Origin: Rhodalgimonas zhirmunskyi
GTDB lineage: Bacteria > Pseudomonadota > Alphaproteobacteria > Rhodobacterales > Rhodobacteraceae
DNA length: 64,000 bases
Assembly: GCA_030848925.1 (NCBI GenBank)
Contig: JANFFA010000002.1
Location: 434,001-498,000 of the forward strand
Direction of reading: 5' to 3'
The notes below the pieces were generated by a model that saw only the letters and a list, made by a program, of their open reading frames with translations, was not told where the DNA came from and ran no database searches. Of this stretch, positions 47,127-55,710 are shown one piece after another (within the stretch, counting starts at the first letter, position 1; the number at the start of each line of letters is the position of its first letter). Both the position numbers and the translations under genes were made by a program.

Positions 47127-47153
47127 TGCCGTTGGATTTGGAGCGGCCCGTTC

Positions 47154-47549
47154 TCAGAACAGGCAGAGCACGACGCCCATCAACGTGCAGGCAATCGCCG
47201 CATAGCCGCCATCGATCAGGGTCAGGCGCAGCGGGCGCATCGCATAGGTGTTGTTGATCAGGATCCACGGCGCGATGAAGAACAGCCCGATGCCAAGGCC
47301 GGACAGTGCGCCCTTTATGGGTGTTTCGATTTCGCCCATGCCGAAGATGTGGCGCATCATGCCCGCCACGACCAGCATCGCAATGGCCGAGATGACAAAG
47401 GGCGCCGCGCTGCCGTGACCCTTGGGATCGCCGTGTTCATCAAGGGCAAGCCCGGCGTCCTTGGCCCATGGTTTTGACCAGAGCATGTACCAGATTGCCC
47501 CCGAAACCCATGCTGCCGCTGCTGCCGCGACCACGCCGATCAGTTCCAT
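47154..47549 (-). CDS. DUF1761 membrane protein
   Basis: A 131-residue protein with four hydrophobic segments (about 2-24, 50-75, 85-103, 110-130). The MELIGVVAAAAAAWVSGAIWYML start and the FWKPWAKD-type loop match DUF1761. Function is unknown. The ATG at 47549 is preceded by GGGAGGGG on the minus strand; the frame extends 15 codons further without support. It is convergent with the candidate small RNA. Confidence 0.78.
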   Translation of the reverse strand: MELIGVVAAAAAAWVSGAIWYMLWSKPWAKDAGLALDEHGDPKGHGSAAPFVISAIAMLVVAGMMRHIFGMGEIETPIKGALSGLGIGLFFIAPWILINNTYAMRPLRLTLIDGGYAAIACTLMGVVLCLF

Positions 47550-47615
47550 GATCCCCTCCCTTTTTGTCCATCTTTGGCATGAATAGTGCCACATTTCCGG
47601 CGCCGAGGCGAGGTG

Positions 47616-48035
47616 TCAGGGATCAACGCCCGCCATCTCGCAGACGATGCGCCATTCCTCATCTGTCACCGGCTGCACCGAAAGGCGCGAGTTTTTCACG
47701 AGGATCATTTCGGCCAGGCGCGGATCTTGTTTGATTTCGTCCAGCGTGACGGGGCGGGCGACGGGTTTCACCGCCTTGATGTCCACGCATTCCCAGCGGG
47801 GATCGTCGGTGGTGCTGTCGGGGTGGGCCTTGGCGATCACCTCGACGATGCCGACGATGCGCTTTTCATTCACCGAATGGTAAAAGAAACCGCGATCGCC
47901 CAACTCCATCTCGCGCATGAAATTGCGGGCCTGGTAGTTGCGCACACCATCCCATTCCTCGCCCGCGTCGCCCTTGGCGACCTGATGCTCCCAGCCCCAT
48001 GTGTTGGGTTCGGATTTGAACAGCCAGTAGCGCAT
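47616..48035 (-). CDS. EVE-domain protein
   Basis: A 139-residue EVE (PUA-like) protein. It begins MRYWLFKSEPNTWGWEHQ, and WDGVRNYQARNFMREMELGDRGFFYHS is the conserved core. EVE domains recognise modified bases in DNA or RNA and often accompany RNA-modification or restriction genes; here the neighbours are housekeeping. The start touches the stop of the YciI gene (TGATG), so the two are coupled. Confidence 0.88.
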   Translation of the reverse strand: MRYWLFKSEPNTWGWEHQVAKGDAGEEWDGVRNYQARNFMREMELGDRGFFYHSVNEKRIVGIVEVIAKAHPDSTTDDPRWECVDIKAVKPVARPVTLDEIKQDPRLAEMILVKNSRLSVQPVTDEEWRIVCEMAGVDP

Positions 48036-48307
48036 CAGCCGATGACCTTTTTCCATTCGATCAATTCGACGGATTGGAACAGGCCGGCCTTGGCGTAAGG
48101 GTCATTGTCGGCCCAGTCCTGCGCGGCGGCCATGTCGGCCACGTTGAGGATGATGAGCGAGCCGACCATATTGCCATTTTCGATCAGCGGTCCGGCCATG
48201 GAGATTTTTTCGCCCGAAGACTTGAGATAGTCGAGATGCGCGGGGCGGTTTTCCGCGCGGATGTTTGGACGGGCAGGGTTATCACGGGCGATCAGGGCGA
48301 TAAGCAT
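48035..48307 (-). CDS. YciI-family protein
   Basis: A 90-residue ferredoxin-like-fold protein. RPAHLDYLKSSGEKISMAGPLIENGNMVGS, with the H-x(n)-D pair, is the YciI pattern; function in this branch is unknown, though distant members act on muconolactone-type substrates. It starts immediately after the gpsA stop and shares its last base with the EVE start, forming a tsaD-gpsA-yciI-EVE run on the minus strand. Confidence 0.85.
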   Translation of the reverse strand: MLIALIARDNPARPNIRAENRPAHLDYLKSSGEKISMAGPLIENGNMVGSLIILNVADMAAAQDWADNDPYAKAGLFQSVELIEWKKVIG

Positions 48308-49261
48308 TCATTCCTCCTTCAGGGGTCTGGACAGTAGCGATTGCAGCGCCTCGGCGACGCTGAATTTCCCGGCGCAAAGCGCGGCAACGGCGGAACAGAT
48401 CGGCATGTCGATGCCCAGTTCGCCCGCCCATTCGGTGACGGCGCGCGCGGTGGCGACACCTTCGACGGTGGTGTCGCTGTCGAATGCCTCGCCCCGTCCA
48501 AGGGCAAGGCCGAAGCGGTAGTTACGCGACAGATCCGACGTGCAGGTCAGCACCAGATCGCCAAAGCCCGAAAGCCCCATGAGGGTTTCGGGCTGTGCGC
48601 CGCGGGCTTGGGCAAGGCGGCGGATTTCGGCAAAGCCGCGCGTCATCAGGGCGGCGCGGGCGCTGTCGCCCATGCCCTTGCCGATGGCGGCCCCGGCGGC
48701 GATGGCGATCACGTTTTTCAGCGCGCCGCCAAGTTCGGCGCCATGCGTGTCGGTGGTTCGGTAAATGCGGATATTGGGCGTTGTCAGAGCCTGTTGCAGG
48801 CGTTCGCCAAGGACCGCGTCGCCGCAGGCCAGCGTCAGCGCGGTGGGCAGGCCGCGCGCAATATCGGCGGCAAAGCTGGGGCCGGTCAGGATGGCGGGCT
48901 GCGCGCCGGGGATGACCTGCGCGATGGTTTCGACCGGGCCAAGGTGTGTCGCAAGGTCGATCCCCTTGCAGGCGGCGATCAGCAGACGACCCTTCAGCGC
49001 ATCGGCGTGGGTTTCCAGCACGCCGCGCAGACGCTGCATTGGCACGGCAAGGATAAGCGGGCCGGCGTCGGGAATATCGGCGGTCGGCCGGATGTTGTCG
49101 GCCAGCGCAACGCCCGGCAGGCGCTTGGCATTTTCGCGAGCGGCGTTCATTTCCGCCACGTGATCCGCGTCATGCGCCCAAAGGGCGACGACCTCGCCGA
49201 GCCGCGCAAGGGACACGGCCAGCGCCGTGCCGAAGGCGCCTGCGCCCATCACCCCGATCAT
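48308..49261 (-). CDS. gpsA: Glycerol-3-phosphate dehydrogenase [NAD(P)+]
   Basis: A 317-residue enzyme making glycerol-3-phosphate for phospholipids. The NAD site [15 protein letters not shown] is at 4-18; [24 protein letters not shown] and the [28 protein letters not shown] region are typical. It overlaps the tsaD stop by four bases. Confidence 0.95.
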   Translation of the reverse strand: MIGVMGAGAFGTALAVSLARLGEVVALWAHDADHVAEMNAARENAKRLPGVALADNIRPTADIPDAGPLILAVPMQRLRGVLETHADALKGRLLIAACKGIDLATHLGPVETIAQVIPGAQPAILTGPSFAADIARGLPTALTLACGDAVLGERLQQALTTPNIRIYRTTDTHGAELGGALKNVIAIAAGAAIGKGMGDSARAALMTRGFAEIRRLAQARGAQPETLMGLSGFGDLVLTCTSDLSRNYRFGLALGRGEAFDSDTTVEGVATARAVTEWAGELGIDMPICSAVAALCAGKFSVAEALQSLLSRPLKEE

Positions 49262-50349
49262 GCCTTGGCCCCCTTCTTGCCCGAGCCGAGCATCGCCGGG
49301 CGGGTTTGATCCAGCGGCCAGCGCGGGCGCGCGGACAGCGCCATGTCATCGCTTTGCCCGGCGGCGAAGCGTTCCAGCCCGGCATAGGCGATCATCGCCG
49401 CGTTATCGGTGCAAAGCGCCAAGGGCGGGGCGAGGAAACGGGTGCCTGTTCCGCTCGAAAGTGTCTCTAACGCGGCGCGAATGGCGGTGTTTGCGGCAAC
49501 GCCACCGGCCACGGCTATCACCGGTTCAGCCGGGGTTTCGGCCATGTAGAGCGCCAGTGCGCGGCGGGTTTTCTCGGCCAGCACATCGACAACCGCCGCC
49601 TGAAACCCGGCGCAGAGGTCGGCGCGGTCCTGTTCCGTCAGCCCGCCCTGATCCGCGATCAGGGCATCGCGGGCGCGCAGAAGGGCGGTTTTGAGCCCCG
49701 AGAACGAGAGATCACAGCCGGGCCGGTCCAGCAGCGGGCGCGGAAAGCGGAAACGCTTGGGATCGCCTTTCGTGGCCTCGGCTTGCACCGAGGGGCCGCC
49801 GGGTTGCGGCAGGCCCAGAAGGCGCGCGGTCTTGTCGAAGGCTTCGCCCGGGGCATCGTCGATCGTGCCGCCAAGGCGCGAGAAATCATCATGCCCGCGC
49901 ACCAGAAGGAACTGACAATGCCCGCCCGAGACGAGCAGCATAAGATAGGGAAAGGCGACGCCATCGGTCAGCCGCGGGGTCAGTGCGTGCCCGGCCAGAT
50001 GGTTCACCCCGATCAGGGGCAGGCCCGCCCCGGCGCAGATCCCCTTGGCGCACATCACGCCCGAAAGCACCCCGCCAATCAAGCCCGGACCTGCCGTGAC
50101 CGCCACCGCATCCATTGCAGAAAGCGGCAAATCGGCCTGTGTCAGAGCCTGTTTTACACAGATGTCGAGCCTTTCGGCATGGGCGCGGGCGGCGATTTCG
50201 GGCACCACGCCGCCGAAATCGGCGTGCAGGTCATTCTGCCCCAGAACGATCGAGGACAGCACCCGCGCCGCGCCCGGACGCCCGCGCACGACGGCGGCGG
50301 CGGTGTCGTCACAGCTGCTTTCGAGGGCGAGAACTGTCAAATCCTGCAT
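49258..50349 (-). CDS. tsaD: TsaD, tRNA t6A threonylcarbamoyltransferase subunit
   Basis: A 363-residue ASKHA-fold protein that transfers the threonylcarbamoyl group to A37 of ANN-decoding tRNAs. Iron ligands H117 and H121 are in [10 protein letters not shown]; it begins [18 protein letters not shown]. The ATG at 50349 is chosen from the family start; the frame is open 54 codons further. It is divergent from hemD across 92 bases, and tsaE of the same pathway is at 32.4 kb. Confidence 0.96.
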   Translation of the reverse strand: MQDLTVLALESSCDDTAAAVVRGRPGAARVLSSIVLGQNDLHADFGGVVPEIAARAHAERLDICVKQALTQADLPLSAMDAVAVTAGPGLIGGVLSGVMCAKGICAGAGLPLIGVNHLAGHALTPRLTDGVAFPYLMLLVSGGHCQFLLVRGHDDFSRLGGTIDDAPGEAFDKTARLLGLPQPGGPSVQAEATKGDPKRFRFPRPLLDRPGCDLSFSGLKTALLRARDALIADQGGLTEQDRADLCAGFQAAVVDVLAEKTRRALALYMAETPAEPVIAVAGGVAANTAIRAALETLSSGTGTRFLAPPLALCTDNAAMIAYAGLERFAAGQSDDMALSARPRWPLDQTRPAMLGSGKKGAKA

Positions 50350-50441
50350 GGTCGTTCCATTGCGTGCCTGTGTCTTGGCAGGTAACACCGGAGCGAGCCA
50401 AAGAACAACTGGCCAATGCGCAACGGAAGGCCTGCCAAGAT

Positions 50442-51182
50442 ATGCCCGTGATCCTGCTGACCCGCCCGGAAGAGGCCGCGCACCGGTTTGCCAAGGCGCT
50501 GCGCGTGGCATTGGGCGAGGTGGAGGTGATCACCTCGCCGCTGATGGCGATCCGGTTCGAGGGCGTGCTGCCGGATGGCGAAGCGATGCCGATCTTTACC
50601 TCGCGCTACGGGGTGGCGGCGTTTGCCCATGCGGGAGGCAAACCCACAGGGGAGTGCTGGTGCGTGGGTGAGGCGACGGCGCAGGCGGCGGAACAGTTGG
50701 GCTTTGCCGCGCGTTTTGCCGGAGGGGACGCAACCTCATTGGTGGAGGCGATTTTGGAGAGTGGCGACAAAGGGCCCTTCTTGCATGTCCGGGGACAGCA
50801 TCTGGCCGGTGATGTGGCCAAGCACCTGTCCGAGGCGGGGCTGCCCGCGCGCAGTGTGGTGCTGTACGATCAGGTGGCGCAGCCGCTTTCGCAAGAGGCG
50901 CTGGTAGCGTTGGATGGTAAGAAGGGTGGGGGAAAGCCGGTGGTTGTTCCCCTGTTTTCGCCGCGCAGTGCCGGGTTATTCAGCGAAGAGATGCGGGAAA
51001 CCGGGCGAAACGCGCCAATTTTCGTCGCGGCGATGAGCGAGGCGGTGGCAAATGCCGCCGCGCCGTTGCAGCCTGAGAAGATGCAGATTGCCGCGCGCCT
51101 TGATGCTGGCGCGATGGTCGAGGCGGTAGCGGGATTGTATGACGCAGCGCTGGCGCTTGAGGGTGCTGCGGGCGCAACGTAA
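50442..51182 (+). CDS. hemD: Uroporphyrinogen III synthase
   Basis: A 246-residue HemD-type protein, poorly conserved as is normal for the family: [27 protein letters not shown] near 49-58, [14 protein letters not shown] near 74-87 and the [10 protein letters not shown] segment are the recognisable parts. It closes the linear hydroxymethylbilane ring in heme synthesis. hemC, its usual partner, is not in the window. Its place ahead of the mitofilin-like and HemY genes is the standard alphaproteobacterial order. Confidence 0.85.
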   Translation: MPVILLTRPEEAAHRFAKALRVALGEVEVITSPLMAIRFEGVLPDGEAMPIFTSRYGVAAFAHAGGKPTGECWCVGEATAQAAEQLGFAARFAGGDATSLVEAILESGDKGPFLHVRGQHLAGDVAKHLSEAGLPARSVVLYDQVAQPLSQEALVALDGKKGGGKPVVVPLFSPRSAGLFSEEMRETGRNAPIFVAAMSEAVANAAAPLQPEKMQIAARLDAGAMVEAVAGLYDAALALEGAAGAT

Positions 51183-51246
51183 GGTGGACTGTAATTTGGA
51201 CTGCGGCCAAAGCGGCTTGGGCGGTTAGAATCGGGAAGGGTGTCAG

Positions 51247-52674
51247 GTGGCAAAGAAGACAACGACGACCACAGGAAAAAGCACGGGGAAGAGCACGGGA
51301 AAAAGCACGGGGAAGAGCGCCGCAGCGGCGGGCAAGACAGCCGACACCCCGGTCAGCACCCCTGAAACCAAGCCCGGCATGACGCCCGGTATCACCAAGG
51401 AAGAGGCGGCCAAGCTGTCCGATGCGATCCGCAAAAGCATGGACGATGCGCCGAAGGCAGACGAGGCCGCGGGGGCCGAGACCCCTGCCGCGCCTATCGA
51501 AGATGCCGTGATCCTGGATGAGCCGCCCGCCGCCGATGCGGATAAAGACGCCGATGCGGATAAAGACAAGGCCGAGAGCGCCAAGGCCGACACCGCCGAC
51601 GCGAAAGACGCCAAGGCCCCGCGCGAAGAGCGCCCGAAAAAGACAAGCAGCACCGCGACACCTCCGCCCGCCGCGATTGCCCCGCCCGAGCCGGTGGTGA
51701 TCCGCAAGGGTGGCTTTGTGCCGCTGGTTCTGGGCGGCGTGGTTGCCGCCGGGATCGGGTTTGCCGCCGCGCGCTATGTCCTGCCCGAGGGCTGGCCATG
51801 GCCGGGGGCGGACACCGGCTTCGAGACGCAGGTGCAAGAAACGCTGAAAGCGCAATCCGATGAGCTTGCAGCTTTGCGCGCGGACTTGGGCAAAGCGCCC
51901 GACCTGAGCGCCGCCACCGCCCCGATCGAGAAACAGCTGGCCGAGATTGGCGGGCAGGTCGATGATCTGACCAAGCTTTCGGCTGCGGCCTCGGAGCGGA
52001 TGGACGCGATGGAAGCCCGCCTTGCGACGCTTGAAAAAGCGCCGATGACTGGAAGTGCCGACCCCGCCGCCGTGGCCGCCTATGAGCGCGAGTTGAAGGC
52101 GCTTCAGGATGCGATGGCCAAGCAGCGCGGCGAAATCGAAGAGATGCTGAAACAGGCACAGGAGAAGGACGCCGCCGCACAGGCCGCCGCAACACTGGCG
52201 CAGCAACGCGCCGCGCTGGCCAGTGTGCAGACCGCGCTTGAAAGTGGAGCGCCCTTTGCCGAGGCGCTGACGGTGTTGCAGAACACCGGCGCAGAAGTGC
52301 CCGCAGGCCTGAGCGCCGCCGCCGAAAGCGGTGTGCCGAGCCAAGGCGCGCTGGTTGCGGGCTTCCCCGCCGCCGCGCGTGATGCCTTGGCCGCGGCGCG
52401 CAAGGACGAGAAGGGCGGCGGCTTAGGGGCCTTCCTTGATCGTCAACTTGGCGCGCGCAGTCTTGAGCCGATGGACGGCGACGATGCCGATGCGGTTCTG
52501 AGCCGGGCCGAGGCCGCTCTCAAGGAAGGTCGGCTTGCCGATGCGCTGACCCTGATCGGCGAGTTGCCGCAACCGGCGCAGGATGCGCTGCAAGGCTGGA
52601 CAGCACAGGCCACGACACGGGCCGATGCGCTTGCGGGCGCAGGGGAACTGGCCGCGAAATACAACGCGAATTGA
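51247..52674 (+). CDS. Mitofilin-like (COG4223) inner-membrane protein
   Basis: A 475-residue protein: low-complexity N-terminus with four TGKS repeats and long acidic A/D/K-rich tract, one membrane helix near 158-182 (FVPLVLGGVVAAGIGFAAA), a long coiled coil to about 330, and a C-terminal domain (VLSRAEAALKEGRLADALTLIGELP) shared with mitochondrial Mic60. Bacterial Mic60 homologues shape inner membranes. The start is GTG at 51247 behind AGGGTG-type bases; it lies between hemD and hemY. Confidence 0.87.
   Translation: MAKKTTTTTGKSTGKSTGKSTGKSAAAAGKTADTPVSTPETKPGMTPGITKEEAAKLSDAIRKSMDDAPKADEAAGAETPAAPIEDAVILDEPPAADADKDADADKDKAESAKADTADAKDAKAPREERPKKTSSTATPPPAAIAPPEPVVIRKGGFVPLVLGGVVAAGIGFAAARYVLPEGWPWPGADTGFETQVQETLKAQSDELAALRADLGKAPDLSAATAPIEKQLAEIGGQVDDLTKLSAAASERMDAMEARLATLEKAPMTGSADPAAVAAYERELKALQDAMAKQRGEIEEMLKQAQEKDAAAQAAATLAQQRAALASVQTALESGAPFAEALTVLQNTGAEVPAGLSAAAESGVPSQGALVAGFPAAARDALAAARKDEKGGGLGAFLDRQLGARSLEPMDGDDADAVLSRAEAALKEGRLADALTLIGELPQPAQDALQGWTAQATTRADALAGAGELAAKYNAN
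51271..51318 (+). repeat. Four 12-base tandem repeats inside the mitofilin-like gene
   Basis: Four copies alternating AC(A/G)GGAAAAAGC and ACGGGGAAGAGC, encoding the TGKS repeat near the N-terminus. A second tandem pair, two exact 18-base units at 51532-51567, encodes ADADKD twice. Such tracts are prone to slippage and may vary in copy number between strains. Confidence 0.9.
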
Positions 52675-52685
52675 GGATGACGTAA

Positions 52686-54200
52686 ATGCTTTGGTCTCTT
52701 ATCAAGATTGTACTTTTCGTCGTTCTGGTCGCGGCTGCCTCGACCGGGGCGATGTACCTGATGAATATGGAGGGCGGTGTGCGCATCGCCTTTGGCGGGA
52801 TGGAGTTCACGCTGACCCCGCTGATGACGGTGATCGCGCTGGTCGTGCTTGTGATCGCGGTTTACGTACTGATCAAGCTGGTGAGCTTTCTGATCGCCTT
52901 CCTGCACTTCCTCAACGGCGATGAAACCGCGATTTCCCGCTGGTTCGACCGCAATCGCGAGCGCAAGGGGTATCAGGCCCTGTCCGACGGGATGGTGGCG
53001 CTGGCCAGTGGTGAGGGCAAGCTGGCGCTGGAAAAGGCGCACAAGGCCGAGAAATACCTTGAAGCGCCCGAGTTGACGCAGGTCCTGACCGCGCAGGCCG
53101 CCGAGATGGCAGGCGATCGCAAGAAGGCCGAGCAGGTCTATAAGAAGCTGATCCTGCACGACAAGACGAAGTTCATCGGTGTGCGCGGCATCCTCAAGCA
53201 AAAGCTCGAGGATGGAGATACCGAAACGGCGATGAAACTCGCCGAGAAGGCCTTTACCCTCAAGCCTGGCCATGCCGAAACGCAGGACACGCTGCTGAAA
53301 CTGCAAGCCGGGTGTCAGGACTGGAAAGGCGCGCGCAAGACGCTGGATGCGAAGCTGAAATACGGCACCCTGCCGCGCGACATTCACAAACGGCGTGAGG
53401 CAGTCCTGGCCCTGTCCGAGGCGCGCGATGTGATCGCTGACGGCAGCACCATCGAGGCGCGCGAAGCGGCGATCGAAGCCAACCGGCTTTCGCCCGACCT
53501 GATCCCGGCGGCGGTGATGGCGGCGCAGTCGTATATCGCCAACGCCAAGCCGCGCTATGCCACCCGCGTGCTGACCAAGGCATGGGAGGCGCGCCCGCAT
53601 CCCGACCTTGCCGCCGCCTTCGCCGCGATCAACCCGGACGAAGACAGCAAGGCCCGCCTGAAGCGGTTCCAGAAGCTGACCAAGATCCATCCGGAGCATC
53701 GTGAGACCAAACTTCTGCGCGCCGAATTGCTGATCGCCGCCGAGGATTTCCCCGAGGCGCGCCGTGCGCTGGGCGACCTGGTGGAATCCGATGGCGATGC
53801 CCGCGTCTATACCATCATGGCCGCGATCGAACGTGGCGAGGGCAAGCCCGACGCCGTGGTCAAAGGCTGGCTCGCCCGTGCCCTGACCGCGCCGCGCGGG
53901 CCGCAATGGGTGTGCGACAACTGCCAGCATATCCACGGCGAATGGGCGCCGATCTGCGATCATTGCGGCGCCTTCGATACGCTGAGCTGGCGCAGCCCGC
54001 CGCAGGGCGACACCAAGCTGCCCGCCGGCACCGAGATGCTGCCGCTGATCGTGGGCGCGATCGAGGACAAGGCCGGGGAAGATGCCCCGGATGAGGCCGA
54101 GATCATCGACGCCGAAGACGTCACTCCGGTCGAAGAGCCTGCGGAAACCGCGACGGCAGGAGACGACAGCGCCCCCGAGGGTGCCGCCACTCGAAAATAG
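52686..54200 (+). CDS. hemY: HemY-like TPR membrane protein with C-terminal zinc ribbon
   Basis: A 504-residue protein. Two N-terminal membrane helices (about 4-26 and 43-72) match the HemY N domain, followed by TPR-like helical repeats to about 395. The tail has WVCDNCQHIHGEWAPICDHCGAFDTL with four cysteines in two CxxC pairs, a zinc ribbon. HemY is encoded with heme genes but is not an enzyme of the pathway; its role is unclear. It starts 11 bases after the mitofilin-like stop. Confidence 0.88.
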   Translation: MLWSLIKIVLFVVLVAAASTGAMYLMNMEGGVRIAFGGMEFTLTPLMTVIALVVLVIAVYVLIKLVSFLIAFLHFLNGDETAISRWFDRNRERKGYQALSDGMVALASGEGKLALEKAHKAEKYLEAPELTQVLTAQAAEMAGDRKKAEQVYKKLILHDKTKFIGVRGILKQKLEDGDTETAMKLAEKAFTLKPGHAETQDTLLKLQAGCQDWKGARKTLDAKLKYGTLPRDIHKRREAVLALSEARDVIADGSTIEAREAAIEANRLSPDLIPAAVMAAQSYIANAKPRYATRVLTKAWEARPHPDLAAAFAAINPDEDSKARLKRFQKLTKIHPEHRETKLLRAELLIAAEDFPEARRALGDLVESDGDARVYTIMAAIERGEGKPDAVVKGWLARALTAPRGPQWVCDNCQHIHGEWAPICDHCGAFDTLSWRSPPQGDTKLPAGTEMLPLIVGAIEDKAGEDAPDEAEIIDAEDVTPVEEPAETATAGDDSAPEGAATRK

Positions 54201-54267
54201 CTCTTCCCCCCTGCCCGTCACGGTGCTATAGCCGCGCCGCATCGGGCAGGGTTTCACCCTGCACGGG

Positions 54268-54343
54268 GCCGCTGTAGCTCAGCTGGTAGAGCACGTCATT
54301 CGTAATGATGGGGTCGGGGGTTCGAGTCCCTTCAGCGGCACCA
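54268..54343 (+). tRNA. tRNA-Thr, anticodon CGU
   Basis: A complete 76-base tRNA with encoded CCA. Acceptor GCCGCTG pairs with CAGCGGC (54333-54339); D arm GCTC...GAGC; anticodon stem CGTCA/TGATG with loop TTCGTAA, anticodon CGT reading ACG threonine codons; T arm has GGGGG-TTCGAGT-CCCTT with two G-T pairs. It is the integration site of the island: its 3' end begins the 139-bp direct repeat. Confidence 0.95.
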
Positions 54344-54460
54344 CTTTCCTGTACGAGGAAAGTTAAAGACATCCAGAAAGCCAAGTATTACAAGGGGAAT
54401 GCGATCCTTTTGGTCCAAAGTTGTGCGGCTTGGTCCAGTACAGTTCAACCCTATTGGGGG
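54322..54460 (+). repeat. Left copy of the island's direct repeat (attL region)
   Basis: Starts in the T loop of tRNA-Thr and runs ~117 bases past it. It matches 63343-63480 with one deleted base and about 15 substitutions by eye (~88% identity). The first ~45 bases are nearly exact and probably contain the recombination core. Confidence 0.85.
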
Positions 54461-54508
54461 TAGATCAGGGGGTATCGCGAAGATCGCGCGAAAGAGGATA
54501 CCCCCAAC
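54454..54508. repeat. GGGGGTA motifs at the left inner end (candidate integrase arm sites)
   Basis: TTGGGGGTAGATCAGGGGGT starts at 54454, giving two tandem GGGGGTA units 14 bases apart; an inverted copy, TACCCCCAA, is at 54499-54507 directly before the integrase GTG. A nearly identical pair sits at the right inner end (63267-63289). P4-type integrases bind such arm-type repeats; the assignment here is inference. Confidence 0.6.
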
Positions 54509-55696
54509 GTGCCCCTAAACGATGCTCAAATTCGCAACCTCAAACCCAAGGACAAGCCATACAAAATCTCAGATTTCGAGGGCCTGTACCTAGATATCCG
54601 ACCAAGTGGATCAAAACTCTGGCGTATGAAGTACCGCTTCAAGGGCAAAGAGAAGCTTCTAGCGCTTGGCGCCTATCCTGCGGTGAGCCTTTCGGTCGCG
54701 CGCAAGAGCAAGGACGCCGCGCGTGCAATACTGGCGCAAGGAAATGACCCGGGCGCAGTAAGACAGGAAGAAAAGCGGGAGGCGCAGAAGGTCACTGAGC
54801 ATACCTTCGGCAAACTTGCGGATCAGTTCATTGACAAGGCGCGCCGTGAGGGCCGCGCTCCAGCGACGATGGCCAAGACTGAGTGGCTCTTGGGTATGGC
54901 GAAGGCCGAATTTGGGACCCGTCCGATTGCAGAAATCACAGCGCCGGACATCCTTGTCGTCCTCCGCAAAGTCGAAGCGAAGGGCAACTACGAGACGGCC
55001 AAGCGCCTGCGTTCCAAGATCGGCGCAGTATTTCGCTATGCCGTGGCCAACGGCGCTGCTCAAAATGATCCGACCTATGCCTTGCAAGGCGCTCTGATCC
55101 GACCCCAAGTCACTGCACGCGCTGCCATCATCGAGCCGGAAGCCCTTGGTGCGCTACTGAGGGCCATTGATGGATTCCACGGCCAGCCAACAACCCGGAT
55201 TGGCCTTCAGCTCCTATCTTTGGTGGCCCAGCGCCCGGGCGAAATCCGTCATGCGAAGTGGCAAGATATTGATACCGGAAATGCTGTTTGGTCGATACCA
55301 GCAGAGCAGATGAAGATGCGGCGCGCGCATTACGTACCATTGCCGGGCCGAGCGTTGGAGCTGATAGAAGAATTACGCGAGATCACCGGAACGGGTATTT
55401 TCCTTTTCCCAAGCCTACGCTCCTACAAGCGACCCATGAGCGAGAACACATTGAACGCGGCGCTGCGCCGGATTGGCTACTCTGGCGATGAAATGACAGC
55501 ACACGGCTTCCGGGCGACCTTCTCGAAATTAGCGAACGAAAGCGGACTTTGGCACCCTGACGCAATTGAGAGGCAATTGGCCCATGTCGAAGGCAATGTG
55601 GTGCGGCGCGCTTATGCGCGCGGCCTGCATTGGGAGGAGCGGGTGCGCATGTCAGAATGGTGGGCTGGATATCTGGACGAACTCAGGGCAGGTTAG
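54509..55696 (+). CDS. int: P4-type tyrosine integrase
   Basis: A 395-residue site-specific recombinase with the N-terminal DUF4102 domain (LNDAQIRNLKPKDKPYKISD, then GLYLDIRPSGSKLWRMKYRF), a core-binding domain (~98-185) and a catalytic domain. The catalytic set is visible: R242 (QRPGE), H332 and R335 (AHGFRATFS), H359 and the nucleophile Y369 (RRAYARG). The start is GTG at 54509 with AGAGGATA upstream. It lies 165 bases after the tRNA it targets, the usual place. It looks intact. Confidence 0.95.
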   Translation: MPLNDAQIRNLKPKDKPYKISDFEGLYLDIRPSGSKLWRMKYRFKGKEKLLALGAYPAVSLSVARKSKDAARAILAQGNDPGAVRQEEKREAQKVTEHTFGKLADQFIDKARREGRAPATMAKTEWLLGMAKAEFGTRPIAEITAPDILVVLRKVEAKGNYETAKRLRSKIGAVFRYAVANGAAQNDPTYALQGALIRPQVTARAAIIEPEALGALLRAIDGFHGQPTTRIGLQLLSLVAQRPGEIRHAKWQDIDTGNAVWSIPAEQMKMRRAHYVPLPGRALELIEELREITGTGIFLFPSLRSYKRPMSENTLNAALRRIGYSGDEMTAHGFRATFSKLANESGLWHPDAIERQLAHVEGNVVRRAYARGLHWEERVRMSEWWAGYLDELRAG

Positions 55697-55710
55697 AAGC
55701 TGTTACGCAT

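Noticed and set aside
52443-54257. A 604-residue open frame antisense to hemY, and similar long antisense frames (for example 16935-18200, 18728-19930, 20170-21534, 24720-25976, 39829-41247, 43957-45378)
   Set aside because: They lie opposite well-supported genes, are rich in Arg/Gly/His/Ala as expected of reverse-strand frames in GC-rich DNA, and show no family motifs.
54421-54747. A 108-residue frame overlapping the integrase start
   Set aside because: It overlaps the integrase in another frame and has no family features; the shared peptide with the right repeat follows from the DNA repeat itself.
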